Shown piece after piece: positions 16,025-24,764 of a stretch of 64,000 nucleotides of DNA. A program made the translations under genes and the position numbers. Under the pieces are notes generated by a model. It saw only the letters and a list, made by a program, of their open reading frames with translations, had not been told where the DNA came from and ran no database searches. The DNA is taken from positions 1 to 64,000 of the forward strand of contig NZ_CAMLHC010000002.1 in assembly GCF_946479755.1 (NCBI RefSeq), given 5' to 3'. The stretch comes from an uncultured Chitinophaga sp. GTDB lineage: Bacteria; Bacteroidota; Bacteroidia; Chitinophagales; Chitinophagaceae. Position 1 is the first letter of the stretch. Every line of letters starts with the position of its first letter.

Positions 16025-19000
16025 TTTGCTAATGTTTTAGCCTGCCACACTCTTTTTTGCTCATGATATTGTGGCATGGTCAAATTATGGACTCTGGATC
16101 TTTCTGTACTCAGTTTCTCTACAAAATGGCAGGAAGAAATATATTCTTCAGCTACATATATCTTATCAAGCGGAGTCACAACAAGTATTTGTAAATGAAG
16201 CTGTTTGCAAAGCGCCATCAGGTAGTGCGACTTTTCCGGATCAAGTTTGCTGAATGCCTCGTCCACGGCAATAAATCGAAAGGAGTCTCTTTTAGGGCCG
16301 CTATCACTGATACCAAATTGAAAAGCAATAGCCGCGCCTAATACAGTATAAGTAAATTGTGCTTTTTCACCGCCTGATAAACTGTCGGAACTGTCCAATG
16401 TCTTTCTTCGCTTATTGTTTTCTCTGAGGAATTCCTCTGCCTCAAAGTCCATCCAGTTTCTGACATCTATCAATTTCCTCCGTTTCTCCCTGTCGTTGTG
16501 AAGTCTCTCGATGAGGTTGTGTATATTCAGAAAAGCAGTTTCCATCCAATCGTCATCTTTTGCCAGCGCTATGTCAGCCGCGGGCACAATACAGTCGCTA
16601 AGTTCCCGTTTGAAGTTCCTTATTTCAAGGTCCTTCGCAGGCTTTGACCGGAGTTGGATGTAGGTATGCGGATTTACATTAAAGTCAATTTTATGTAGGG
16701 ATCTATTTAACTCCAGGATGTGTTCCTCTATTTCTTCCTGTCTATTGTCCAGGCCTGTCTTAAAAGAAGTAATTCGGGAAGTCACGGAGTCTTTCATATA
16801 TTCCTTAAAATCTTCTTTATATTTGGGCAGGTCTTCTTTTGTGATACGGTCAAATAACTCCCTGAAATCATCTGCATAATGCGTATTGGCTGAGAGATTT
16901 ACAGTGTCTTTTGACCAGTCCGGGAATTTTTGCCGTATATCTTCTGCCGGAGAGGTAAAGGCTGCCATTGCCTGTATTATTTTCGACTCCGTCTTTCCTT
17001 CTTCCTTCCGTTTTCTAACCAGGTCATCCTCTACGGCCTGTTCTGTTTTTTTCCTTTCTTCCCTGACTTTTTTTAGTTGATCTGACGTTTGTACTTCCCT
17101 TATATAGGGAGGAATAAATTCGTAGTAATTTTGGGCGGTTGTCATATTTTCCTGGCGTAAAGAGAGGTCTAAGTCAGTGATGTCTTTTTGAAACGCCTTT
17201 ATGCGCTCTTCAAGCTGCCCTACTTTTTTTACTTCTTCTTTTACAATTTCGTTCAAACTATGAACTGCCAGACCGGCCTCATTACGTTGATCTGTCAACT
17301 CTTTTAATCCGCTATCTTTTAATAATCTCTCCTGCTTTTCTTTTAAATTTTTTATTTCAGCTTTATCGTCCTGCCAATTCAGTTCCTGATAATCGGTAAA
17401 ATATAGGAGTTTTTGCAATAGTTCCCTTTGTTTTCCCAGGTTAATGGCATCCTGCCCAAGTTGCTTTAATTGTTTATCTATCTGTGCCCTAAGGTCTAAC
17501 TGTTCGGATAGAGCTTTCTCAAGCAAGCGGATCTGTTCTTTGTTGTCCCATCCAAGAATAAACCTGTCTTGTGAAACCATGTTGGGGCGGTCATCTTTTT
17601 CATGCCTTTCACGGTTCTTACTAAGACCGCTGATCAACAGTGCTTTTCTGGCCTGCTCAAATTCCTGTTCCGTCTCTACGCATGTGTAGTTTAAATGCTC
17701 GGCTAACTCCTGTTCCAGCCAGGGTTCGAATAGCGGTTGGTTTTCTTTGATCTCAATCTTATCGCGCAGGGTTATAACATCAATATCCCGATAGCCTTCC
17801 TTAAATTGTAAACCTGAACGGACTTTATCGTAAACAATCTTTCCTCTGAGGTGTGTCTGGTGTATGTAGCTATTTACGGCGCGGAGGTGTTTTTCGGGTA
17901 CAAGCATACGTAGCGCGAAGGGCCTGATTAATCGCTCTATAGCGGATTCCCAGGATTTTTCGTTTTCTCGTACCCGTATCAGTTCGCCTACAAAGGGGAT
18001 TTCATCGGCTTCCAGTTCCAGTACATCCAGCATTCGCTGCCTCAGTTCTATGTTGGGCAAGGGAATACGGTTTTTTCTACCTCTCAGGGAGGTCAGCTCT
18101 ATCTCAAGCGATCGAATTTTTTCATCAATTGTTTGTAGAATGACTGCTTTGCTGATATGGATTTCCCTGTTTTCTTCCAGTTTATGGGAGATGTCAACCA
18201 ATTCATTCTCTGCTAATTGTTTATTGGCGATGAATGTTTCAAGCCGCTCTACCGGAGCATAACCGAGCTTGTCAGTCACCTCACGGTATTTCCCGGCTTT
18301 ATCTTCTTTTCTGATCGAGGCTTCCCGCAAGTTGGCTATTTGTCCTTCCATCGCTTTGATAGCCTCATTCGCTTTATTTTTTTCGAGTGCGGCTTGTAGC
18401 GCTTTCAACTCCTCTTCTTTTCGTTTCTTTTCAGCTTCCTTGCGTGCAATAAGTTCTTCCTGCTGCCTTCGCCGGCCTTGCGTATCGGATACCAGTTCTT
18501 TAAGTATTGTCATCTCCTGCTCCGAGAAATAGAAGGGGACAGCATTTTTAATGTTTTCGAGTAGCTGCTGGCTTTCTTTCAGGGCCGCTAATTCGTTGCA
18601 TCCTTCTACTACTGGCCCCAACAGGCGGATCTGTTCTTCGGCTTTTTGCAGGTTGTTGTATGTCTCCAACAGATCGAGATAGTTGCTACGCAATTTTTGA
18701 AATTCCTCTTCCTGAAGACCATCTTCCAGCATATGGACCCGTATAAATTCATTAAGATTGCCCAACACCTTGATGCCCACTGTTTGGTTGAACAAGGTGA
18801 GTGCTTTGTCGGAACGCATGTTAAAGAGGCGGATAAACTCCTGACTATACTGTGCGAAGCTGTCGGTAATCTCAGTTCTGGCAAAAGCCTTTTTTAACCG
18901 TTTGCGCCAGTCGCCATGTTTGTCGAAAGGCATAATGTCCTTGTCTATACTAAGTTGATGGGGACTTACGATAAAAGTTCTTTTAAGTTCCGTAGCGGAG

Positions 19001-19401
19001 AACCACCGTGCTTGTACTAGGGTTACATAGCAACCCGTTTCCGGATTATGGAAACAACCTAGCAGGAAGGAAACAGTGGTAGCTTTATCAGGACGGATAT
19101 ACTTTTTCTTCGCTTCCAGGTCTTCGTCCTCCCGGGTTTTGCCAATCTCACCGAGAACATAGGATTCTTCAGACCGGTCTTTTTTCTGCTCTGCTCCTGA
19201 CGACTGGTTGTAAAACCGTTTTTGATTTGGAACAAGCAAGGTAAGCAGTGCGTCAACAATCGTTGTTTTACCAGAACCGTTGGCGCCGGTCATTAGTGAA
19301 GACTGGCAAGCCGGCACAACCCGTGAAGTGCGATCGTCAAAGGTCCCCCAGTTGTAAAATTCAAGGCAGTCTAACCGGTATCCTGTATGAGCTTCATTCA
19401 T
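16021..19401 (-). CDS. jetC: Wadjet subunit JetC, SMC/MukB-like ATPase
   Basis: Motor subunit of the Wadjet complex, thought to extrude DNA loops. Walker A GANGSGKTTIVDALLTLL lies near residues 39-56. Two long coiled-coil arms (about 270-430 and 630-760) flank a hinge region. The ABC signature SLSGGEKAQFTYTVLG and Walker B FRFIAVDEAFSKLD lie near the C-terminus. 1126 aa fits JetC. Overlaps jetB by 8 nt and jetD by 4 nt, so translation is coupled. Composition is AT-richer than flanking genes. Confidence 0.95.
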   Translation of the reverse strand: MNEAHTGYRLDCLEFYNWGTFDDRTSRVVPACQSSLMTGANGSGKTTIVDALLTLLVPNQKRFYNQSSGAEQKKDRSEESYVLGEIGKTREDEDLEAKKKYIRPDKATTVSFLLGCFHNPETGCYVTLVQARWFSATELKRTFIVSPHQLSIDKDIMPFDKHGDWRKRLKKAFARTEITDSFAQYSQEFIRLFNMRSDKALTLFNQTVGIKVLGNLNEFIRVHMLEDGLQEEEFQKLRSNYLDLLETYNNLQKAEEQIRLLGPVVEGCNELAALKESQQLLENIKNAVPFYFSEQEMTILKELVSDTQGRRRQQEELIARKEAEKKRKEEELKALQAALEKNKANEAIKAMEGQIANLREASIRKEDKAGKYREVTDKLGYAPVERLETFIANKQLAENELVDISHKLEENREIHISKAVILQTIDEKIRSLEIELTSLRGRKNRIPLPNIELRQRMLDVLELEADEIPFVGELIRVRENEKSWESAIERLIRPFALRMLVPEKHLRAVNSYIHQTHLRGKIVYDKVRSGLQFKEGYRDIDVITLRDKIEIKENQPLFEPWLEQELAEHLNYTCVETEQEFEQARKALLISGLSKNRERHEKDDRPNMVSQDRFILGWDNKEQIRLLEKALSEQLDLRAQIDKQLKQLGQDAINLGKQRELLQKLLYFTDYQELNWQDDKAEIKNLKEKQERLLKDSGLKELTDQRNEAGLAVHSLNEIVKEEVKKVGQLEERIKAFQKDITDLDLSLRQENMTTAQNYYEFIPPYIREVQTSDQLKKVREERKKTEQAVEDDLVRKRKEEGKTESKIIQAMAAFTSPAEDIRQKFPDWSKDTVNLSANTHYADDFRELFDRITKEDLPKYKEDFKEYMKDSVTSRITSFKTGLDNRQEEIEEHILELNRSLHKIDFNVNPHTYIQLRSKPAKDLEIRNFKRELSDCIVPAADIALAKDDDWMETAFLNIHNLIERLHNDREKRRKLIDVRNWMDFEAEEFLRENNKRRKTLDSSDSLSGGEKAQFTYTVLGAAIAFQFGISDSGPKRDSFRFIAVDEAFSKLDPEKSHYLMALCKQLHLQILVVTPLDKIYVAEEYISSCHFVEKLSTERSRVHNLTMPQYHEQKRVWQAKTLAN

Positions 19402-20005
19402 CGGTGTCAGGATTTAAATGTTTGAACAATTTGAGCTTTGCATCTTCCAGCTGCTCTGCCGTGATCATGGCTTTAATAATACGGCTGATTTCATATCGTG
19501 TATTATCAGGGAATAACTCATCCTCCTGAATTAACCGCAAAATGCCCAGTTGCCTGATGGTATATTCAATGCCGGTATCGAGCTCTTTGTATAAACGTGA
19601 TTTATTGGGATGATCTTTGAAGAATATTTCTATCCGTTCTTTGATTTCTCCTTTGGTGATATACAATCTGGTGCTGATATTGCTTGCTGAGTCCAACTCC
19701 TCCATAGCCTCGCGTAACAAGATACACAACAACGATTGTTCGTATTTTAATTGACGGGTACGCATGAGACGTGGTAAGGATTTTTCATTTGGGTCTTTAG
19801 GTTCGGGCTGATATATATAGGCATAGCCATCTTCTGGTACAAACACAAGTTCCAGACCGATCTGTGCTACAAAACGGCGAATGGGTTGCTGGTTTGCCCG
19901 TATTTCATCCCAGTATTTTGTCTCGTCTATATATACTACTCCTTGCAGTAGTCGTAAAAGACTCTTTGCAAAAGGTAACAACGGGCTTTCTTCTGACGTG
20001 TGCAT
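19394..20005 (-). CDS. jetB: Wadjet subunit JetB (DUF4194)
   Basis: KleE-like accessory subunit (DUF4194) that joins the JetC ATPase heads to JetA. 203 aa with segments FAKSLLRLLQGVVYIDETKYWDEI near the start and KSRLYKELDTGIEYTIRQLGILRLI in the second winged-helix domain, as expected of a kleisin-associated KITE protein. Its start overlaps the jetA stop by one base (TAATG) and its end overlaps jetC by 8 nt. Confidence 0.9.
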   Translation of the reverse strand: MHTSEESPLLPFAKSLLRLLQGVVYIDETKYWDEIRANQQPIRRFVAQIGLELVFVPEDGYAYIYQPEPKDPNEKSLPRLMRTRQLKYEQSLLCILLREAMEELDSASNISTRLYITKGEIKERIEIFFKDHPNKSRLYKELDTGIEYTIRQLGILRLIQEDELFPDNTRYEISRIIKAMITAEQLEDAKLKLFKHLNPDTDE

Positions 20006-21450
20006 TATTGGTTGAATATGATTTTAGGTGCCTTGATTTTTTCGCCAAGGAGTGGTCTAAAGATTATTTCCTCCTCTTCCGACATTATCTCGTGTCTGGG
20101 ATGTTGTGAGGCAATAGCAAAGTAGGTGACTACTTCACTTAAGCCTTGCTCTATTGGATATTGAGTAATGACTTCTTTTAAACTTACCGATTTCTGATTG
20201 GAAAGCAGGCGATGAATCCTGTTCTCCAGTTCCTTTTTGTCTATAAAAAACTGATTAAATAATTTAGAGAGATCTGGCGCCTGTTGTTCTTCTTCTGGTC
20301 GGCTTTCTATCACAATATCTTCTTCCGGACCCAGTACCATCCGTTTATTTAAGGGTAGCTTGATGTCGGCTTCAAATACGGGCAATTCCATAAAGTATTC
20401 TCCTTCTGGTGGATCATTTATTACCCGCAACGCTGCTTGTTTTATATCTTTTATCAGCTCCAATATCCGTAGACGCTCCAGCAAGCTTTTTTCGGCTAAT
20501 ACACGATTCAGCTTTTCGGCCAGCCTGTCATTAGATTCCAATACCCGGGTTCCCGAGTTATGCAGATTTCTTTTAAGGTGTTTGAGAAACTGATCTTCAC
20601 CATAAGTGATTTCGTGCGTGTCCAGCAACTGATAAAGCTGCTGAATGAGGTGCCTGAGTTCTTCCTTCTGAGCGTCTGATTGCAAAAAATTCCAGAAAGC
20701 GTAAAAACTTTTGCCCTGTTCCTCCTCTTTCAGCGCTACCCAGGCATTCAGGGCAATCTCCAGAAGCGATCCTTTAGTATAGATGAGTTCTGTTTGTTTT
20801 TCGTATATATTACGACCAATGCGCTGGAAATTTTTTTCGACCTCCTTAAAATCGGCCAACAAGCTTTTGGCCATACGACTGATCTCGATGAAGTTTTCTT
20901 CTACCTGGTGTTTTTCCATAATTTTCACCTGGCCGGTAAGGCGTATGTGCTCCATTTCCTGTTCCAGTCTGGCTTTTTCCTGCTCTAGTTGGTTGAGTCG
21001 CAATTCCGGATCAGCGATAGAATATTCTACCACTTCTTTCAACTTGCGGAAAATGTCCCGAAACCGGGATTCGGTACCCACGAAGCGCTGTTGATGGAGT
21101 GCATCTTCAATCCAGTTAAGAACTTTTTCAGTCGTCGAGCTAAGCTCTATATAATGTTCACCTGTTTTTTCATCCGGTGCTTTGATGAGAAACCCCCTGT
21201 CTGTCCATCGGTCGAGATAAAGGCGGGCACGCAGGTTGTTATCGCTGGTCTCATGCTGTTCGGGTTCGTCCTGTAAAAACTCCATATAATCGGTAAGGCG
21301 CTTAGACAGATCGAAATAAGGTACCCTATAATTGGTTTTTTCTTTAAACTCCTGATGTAAAAAACTCGTAATCAATGGCGCCTTATGTGCCCTGACCAAC
21401 CCAAAGGCAGGGTATTGCTCAAAGAGGGAAGTGAGACGATGAAAGTCCAT
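20005..21450 (-). CDS. jetA: Wadjet subunit JetA (DUF3375)
   Basis: Kleisin-like subunit (DUF3375) of the Wadjet complex. The N-terminus FEQYPAFGLVRAHKAPLITSFLHQEFKE and the winged-helix region ARLYLDRWTDRGFLIKAPDEKTGEHYIELSSTTEKVLNWIEDAL are typical. A central coiled coil (about 150-230) and a C-terminal domain follow. 481 aa. First gene of the jetABCD operon. Upstream 21451-21667 has no gene and no convincing primary promoter. Confidence 0.93.
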   Translation of the reverse strand: MDFHRLTSLFEQYPAFGLVRAHKAPLITSFLHQEFKEKTNYRVPYFDLSKRLTDYMEFLQDEPEQHETSDNNLRARLYLDRWTDRGFLIKAPDEKTGEHYIELSSTTEKVLNWIEDALHQQRFVGTESRFRDIFRKLKEVVEYSIADPELRLNQLEQEKARLEQEMEHIRLTGQVKIMEKHQVEENFIEISRMAKSLLADFKEVEKNFQRIGRNIYEKQTELIYTKGSLLEIALNAWVALKEEEQGKSFYAFWNFLQSDAQKEELRHLIQQLYQLLDTHEITYGEDQFLKHLKRNLHNSGTRVLESNDRLAEKLNRVLAEKSLLERLRILELIKDIKQAALRVINDPPEGEYFMELPVFEADIKLPLNKRMVLGPEEDIVIESRPEEEQQAPDLSKLFNQFFIDKKELENRIHRLLSNQKSVSLKEVITQYPIEQGLSEVVTYFAIASQHPRHEIMSEEEEIIFRPLLGEKIKAPKIIFNQ

Positions 21451-21667
21451 AGAACAACATTTCTGGTGTGAGGCCTACTCGGCGAGATGGGTTATTTGTA
21501 CTAATTTATCTTTTTTTCTTTACATGTACGCATTTGCCCGTCCTGTTTTAGATCAAGAAAACCTTGTACTCATTTTTCAGACCAGCGAAGTGTGACCTGT
21601 GATATTTCATTTTGGAGAAATTGGGGCTTGAGTGGGTTAGCTGCGAGTATACTAATTCTAAAAAGAA

Positions 21668-21690
21668 AAACCCGCCATTATGGCAGGTTT
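21668..21690 (-). terminator. Terminator after tRNA-Leu
   Basis: Stem AAACCyGCCA / TGGCrGGTTT with a 3-nt loop, followed on the minus strand by TTCTTTT. It lies 8 nt past the tRNA 3' end, in the tRNA's direction of transcription. Confidence 0.7.
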
Positions 21691-21697
21691 TTCAAGA

Positions 21698-21784
21698 TGG
21701 TGCGAAGGAGGAGATTCGAACTCCCAAGCCCTTTCAGGCACTACCACCTCAAAGTAGCGCGTCTACCAATTTCGCCACCTTCGC
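21698..21784 (-). tRNA. tRNA-Leu (anticodon GAG)
   Basis: 87 nt including an encoded CCA. The acceptor stem GCGAAGG / CCTTCGC is perfect. A class II long variable arm (TAGTGCCTGAAAGGGCTTGG region), the T-loop GTTCGAATC and an anticodon loop TTGAGGT give GAG. Directly beside the Wadjet operon, whose genes point the same way, so the tRNA could mark the edge of an integrated segment. Confidence 0.95.
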
Positions 21785-21891
21785 ATCTTTTCTGGTAGAA
21801 TGGGCTGCAAAAATAATGGCTTTTTAGAAATAAGCAAATTTATTTATGCTTTTTCTCAAAAATGTGTCTTTTGAGGTAGTGGTAAAAACGG

Positions 21892-23034
21892 CTACTTCCT
21901 AAGCAGGATGCGGAAAGTAGTGCCTTTATTTATTTCTGAAGATTTTACAAAAAGCCTTCCTTTATGATACTCTTCGATGATTCTTTTGGCGAGGGAGAGC
22001 CCTAGTCCCCATCCTCTTTTTTTGGTACTGAAGCCGGGTTTGAATACTTTTTCGAAGTGCATTTTGGGAATGCCTTTGCCGCTGTCGGAGATATCGATGG
22101 TCACGAAAGTGGGGTGGTTGTCGATGTTGATATCGATACGGCCGCTGCCTTCCATGGCGTCGAGCGCATTTTTCAGCAGGTTTTCCACTACCCAGTCAAA
22201 CAGTGGGGGGGAGATCATGACGGGGAGTTCTTTTTCGGTGGAGTGTACGGAGAAGCGCACTTTCTGCGGGGCTCTTTTCCGGATATAGGCTGTCATGTTT
22301 TCGATTTGTTCAAGCACATCCCGTTCTTCCAGTTTGGGTACGCTGCCTATTTTGGAGAAGCGGTCGGTGATGAGTTTGAGGCGGTCCACGTCTTTGGCCA
22401 GCTCTGTCACCATCATGGTGTTGGATTCATTTTCCCTGAGGATCTCCAGCCACGCCTCCATGGACGACAGCGGCGTGCCCAGCTGGTGGGCGGTTTCTTT
22501 GGCGAGGCCTACCCATACCTGGTTCTGCGTGGCGCGGTTGGTGCTGGAGAGGGCAAAAAGCACCAGGGCGATGAAGAGCGTCACCACTCCCAGTTGTATA
22601 TAGGGGTAGTAGCGGATCTGCCGCAGGATAAGGGAGTCGCCGTAATATACATAGTTGTATTGCTGATGTCCTGCCTCCACGGCAAAGGGTGGGTGTTGTT
22701 TTTTGAAGGCCTGCAGCTGTTCCTGCAGGTAGTCGGGGTTTTGTGCGATGCGCAGGGAATCGAGGTTACGGCTGTCGAGGATATTTCCCTGCTTATCGGT
22801 CAGGATAAGCGGGATGGTGGTATTGGTGGTCACTATTTCCACGGCGAGGTTAAGATTGGCGTCGGGACCTGACTTGAGCAGTTCCCGGTTGGCTTCTACC
22901 CAGGTGGCTACTTTTTTGCGTTCTTCATCCTGTATTTTCCTGGTCAGGTTGCTGACAAACCATATCGTGGTCACGATAATGAGCACTGCTATGGAGGCCA
23001 GTACGAACTTCCACCCGATGTATTGTCTAAACAT
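21892..23034 (-). CDS. Two-pass membrane sensor histidine kinase
   Basis: TM1 at about residues 9-28, a ~115-residue periplasmic sensor, TM2 at about 146-164. There is no HAMP domain: the H-box AKETAHQLGTPLSSMEAWLE follows almost directly. The N-box WVVENLLKNALDAMEG, G1 DISDSGKGIP and G2 RGWGLGLSLAKRI complete the catalytic domain. The HQLGTP form of the H-box is typical of this Bacteroidota subfamily. No response regulator is adjacent, so it is an orphan in this window. Divergent from the glycosyltransferase gene. Confidence 0.9.
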   Translation of the reverse strand: MFRQYIGWKFVLASIAVLIIVTTIWFVSNLTRKIQDEERKKVATWVEANRELLKSGPDANLNLAVEIVTTNTTIPLILTDKQGNILDSRNLDSLRIAQNPDYLQEQLQAFKKQHPPFAVEAGHQQYNYVYYGDSLILRQIRYYPYIQLGVVTLFIALVLFALSSTNRATQNQVWVGLAKETAHQLGTPLSSMEAWLEILRENESNTMMVTELAKDVDRLKLITDRFSKIGSVPKLEERDVLEQIENMTAYIRKRAPQKVRFSVHSTEKELPVMISPPLFDWVVENLLKNALDAMEGSGRIDINIDNHPTFVTIDISDSGKGIPKMHFEKVFKPGFSTKKRGWGLGLSLAKRIIEEYHKGRLFVKSSEINKGTTFRILLRK

Positions 23035-23152
23035 ATAACTAATTTAAGCCTTATTCCGCTTTGATGATTCGGGATGACTAGCAAATATTAGAATCCTTTG
23101 TTGCATATTTGCATCTCTTAATTTTATTATTCACGCATAAACGTAATATCAT

Positions 23153-24172
23153 TTGCACATATTGCCATCAGTTGCTGTCGTTATATTAAATTGGAACGGG
23201 AAGGCTTTCCTGGAGAAGTTTCTGCCGTCTGTGTGCCGCTCTACTTATGGTAATCTGCAGCTGGTGCTGGCCGATAACGCTTCTACTGACGACAGTGTGG
23301 CGTTTGTGACTGCCAACTACCCGTCAGTGCGTATCGTCCGTAATCCGTCCAACGACGGTTTTGCCGGCGGTTACAACGAAGCGCTGGCGCGTGTGGAGGC
23401 CGATATTTACGTGTTGCTGAACCAGGACGTGGAGGTGGAACCGGGATGGATAGAGCCGGTGGTGGCGCTGATGGAATCAGATCCACGCATCGCTGCCTGC
23501 CAGCCGAAGATGCGGGCTTACCATCAGCCGGACGAGTTTGAATATGCCGGCGCCGCCGGTGGCTGGATGGATGTGCTGGGCTATACTTTCTGCCGGGGCC
23601 GCATTCTTTATACCACGGAAAAAGACGAAGGGCAGTATGACGATGTGCAGGACGTTTTCTGGGCAACGGGCGCTGCGCTCTTTATCCGGTCGGCCTGTTT
23701 CCACCAGGTGGGTGGTTTTGACCGTGATTTCTTCGCCCATATGGAAGAAGTAGACCTGTGCTGGCGCCTGCAAAGGGCCGGCTACCGGGTATGCTACTGC
23801 CCCGGTTCCAAAGTGTTCCACGTAGGCGGCGGCAGCCTGCCACAGGGTAACCCCCGCAAGCTCTATCTCAATTTCCGCAACAACCTCATGATGCTGTGGA
23901 AAAACCTGCATAGCGAAGACCGCTGGATCGTATTGTTCCAACGTTTTTTCCTCGATATCCTGGCGGCGGTGAAAAGCCTGGTGTCCGGAAAGCCCAAAGA
24001 TATGGCCGCTATCTGGCGCGCCTACCGCGATTATTACCGCTGGCGGAAGACCTATGTCAACAAACACGAGCTGCCGGAAGTGAAGCTGATGAAAATGAAA
24101 GGCGTTTTCCACGGGATCATGATCTGGCGTTATTACTTCCTCCGCAGGAAGAAGTTCAAAGACCTGATATAA
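23153..24172 (+). CDS. Family 2 glycosyltransferase (rhamnosyltransferase-like)
   Basis: GT-A fold enzyme for surface polysaccharide. SVAVVILNWNGKAFLEKFLPSV starts the nucleotide-sugar domain; the metal site region is YVLLNQDVEVEPGWIEP, and the acceptor-side motif is HMEEVDLCWRLQRAGYRV near residue 200. A basic, amphipathic C-terminal part suggests membrane association. No ATG fits: an in-frame TAA lies 9 nt upstream of 23153, so initiation is at TTG 23153 or TTG 23162. 339 aa. Confidence 0.88.
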   Translation: MHILPSVAVVILNWNGKAFLEKFLPSVCRSTYGNLQLVLADNASTDDSVAFVTANYPSVRIVRNPSNDGFAGGYNEALARVEADIYVLLNQDVEVEPGWIEPVVALMESDPRIAACQPKMRAYHQPDEFEYAGAAGGWMDVLGYTFCRGRILYTTEKDEGQYDDVQDVFWATGAALFIRSACFHQVGGFDRDFFAHMEEVDLCWRLQRAGYRVCYCPGSKVFHVGGGSLPQGNPRKLYLNFRNNLMMLWKNLHSEDRWIVLFQRFFLDILAAVKSLVSGKPKDMAAIWRAYRDYYRWRKTYVNKHELPEVKLMKMKGVFHGIMIWRYYFLRRKKFKDLI

Positions 24173-24243
24173 GAAATCGGGAAACAGAGGTTCTTCTCCC
24201 TAAAATATCCCGATAACTACATAAATAAATCCAAAATATTTGT

Positions 24244-24251
24244 TAGGTTTG
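24244..24251 (+). promoter_or_regulatory. Bacteroidota-type -7 element of the small membrane protein gene
   Basis: TAGGTTTG, a match to TAnnTTTG, 19 nt before the ATG at 24271. Confidence 0.45.
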
Positions 24252-24270
24252 CACCGGAAATAAACTGAAT

Positions 24271-24471
24271 ATGGAACACAATACAGTAGAAAATAAGAAT
24301 GACATCACCCGCGACAGGGTTTCCCGCTCCCGTTTCTTTTATTATGTGGGTCTGTTTTGTTTAGTGGCGTTTTTACTCGGCGGCTGCTACAATCTGTACA
24401 AACACAAATATCCGGGTAAACCTGATGTGGCTGTTCAGGAAAGTTCCTTGTACAATCCAAAATATAAATAA
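24271..24471 (+). CDS. Small single-pass membrane protein, unknown function
   Basis: 66 aa: a polar, basic N-terminus, then one TM segment (YYVGLFCLVAFLLGGCYNLY, about 25-44) and a short Lys/Pro-rich tail. The GGC within the TM end resembles a lipobox but lies too far from the N-terminus for a normal lipoprotein. It has its own promoter element and a strong terminator 44 nt later, which support a real gene. Family not recognised. Confidence 0.65.
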   Translation: MEHNTVENKNDITRDRVSRSRFFYYVGLFCLVAFLLGGCYNLYKHKYPGKPDVAVQESSLYNPKYK

Positions 24472-24515
24472 GTAATATAAGCGACGCTTATTTACTGACA
24501 AACATAATTATCCAG

Positions 24516-24546
24516 CCTCCCGCGGTTTTCCCCGGGAGGTTTTTTA
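24516..24546 (+). terminator. Intrinsic terminator after the small membrane protein gene
   Basis: Stem CCTCCCGCGG / CCCCGGGAGG (9 of 10 paired), TTTT loop, seven T after it. The remaining 24547-24764 shows no gene. Confidence 0.85.
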
Positions 24547-24764
24547 ATGCTGTGATTCCCCTGATTTTGCTGGTTCTCCTGATACCTGCGTTATTTCCCC
24601 GGTAGGGTATCTTTTGCCTTGTATTTTATTACACCTCCTGGTATTACAGCTGTACCCGGTCTGTTTACCTTTTCCCTATCGCGTAAATTATATTCCCGAT
24701 GCGAGTACCGTGTTAACCGATAAGCGGGGAATTTTGTAATGTCGGATAATTCCGGCATGGCTTT

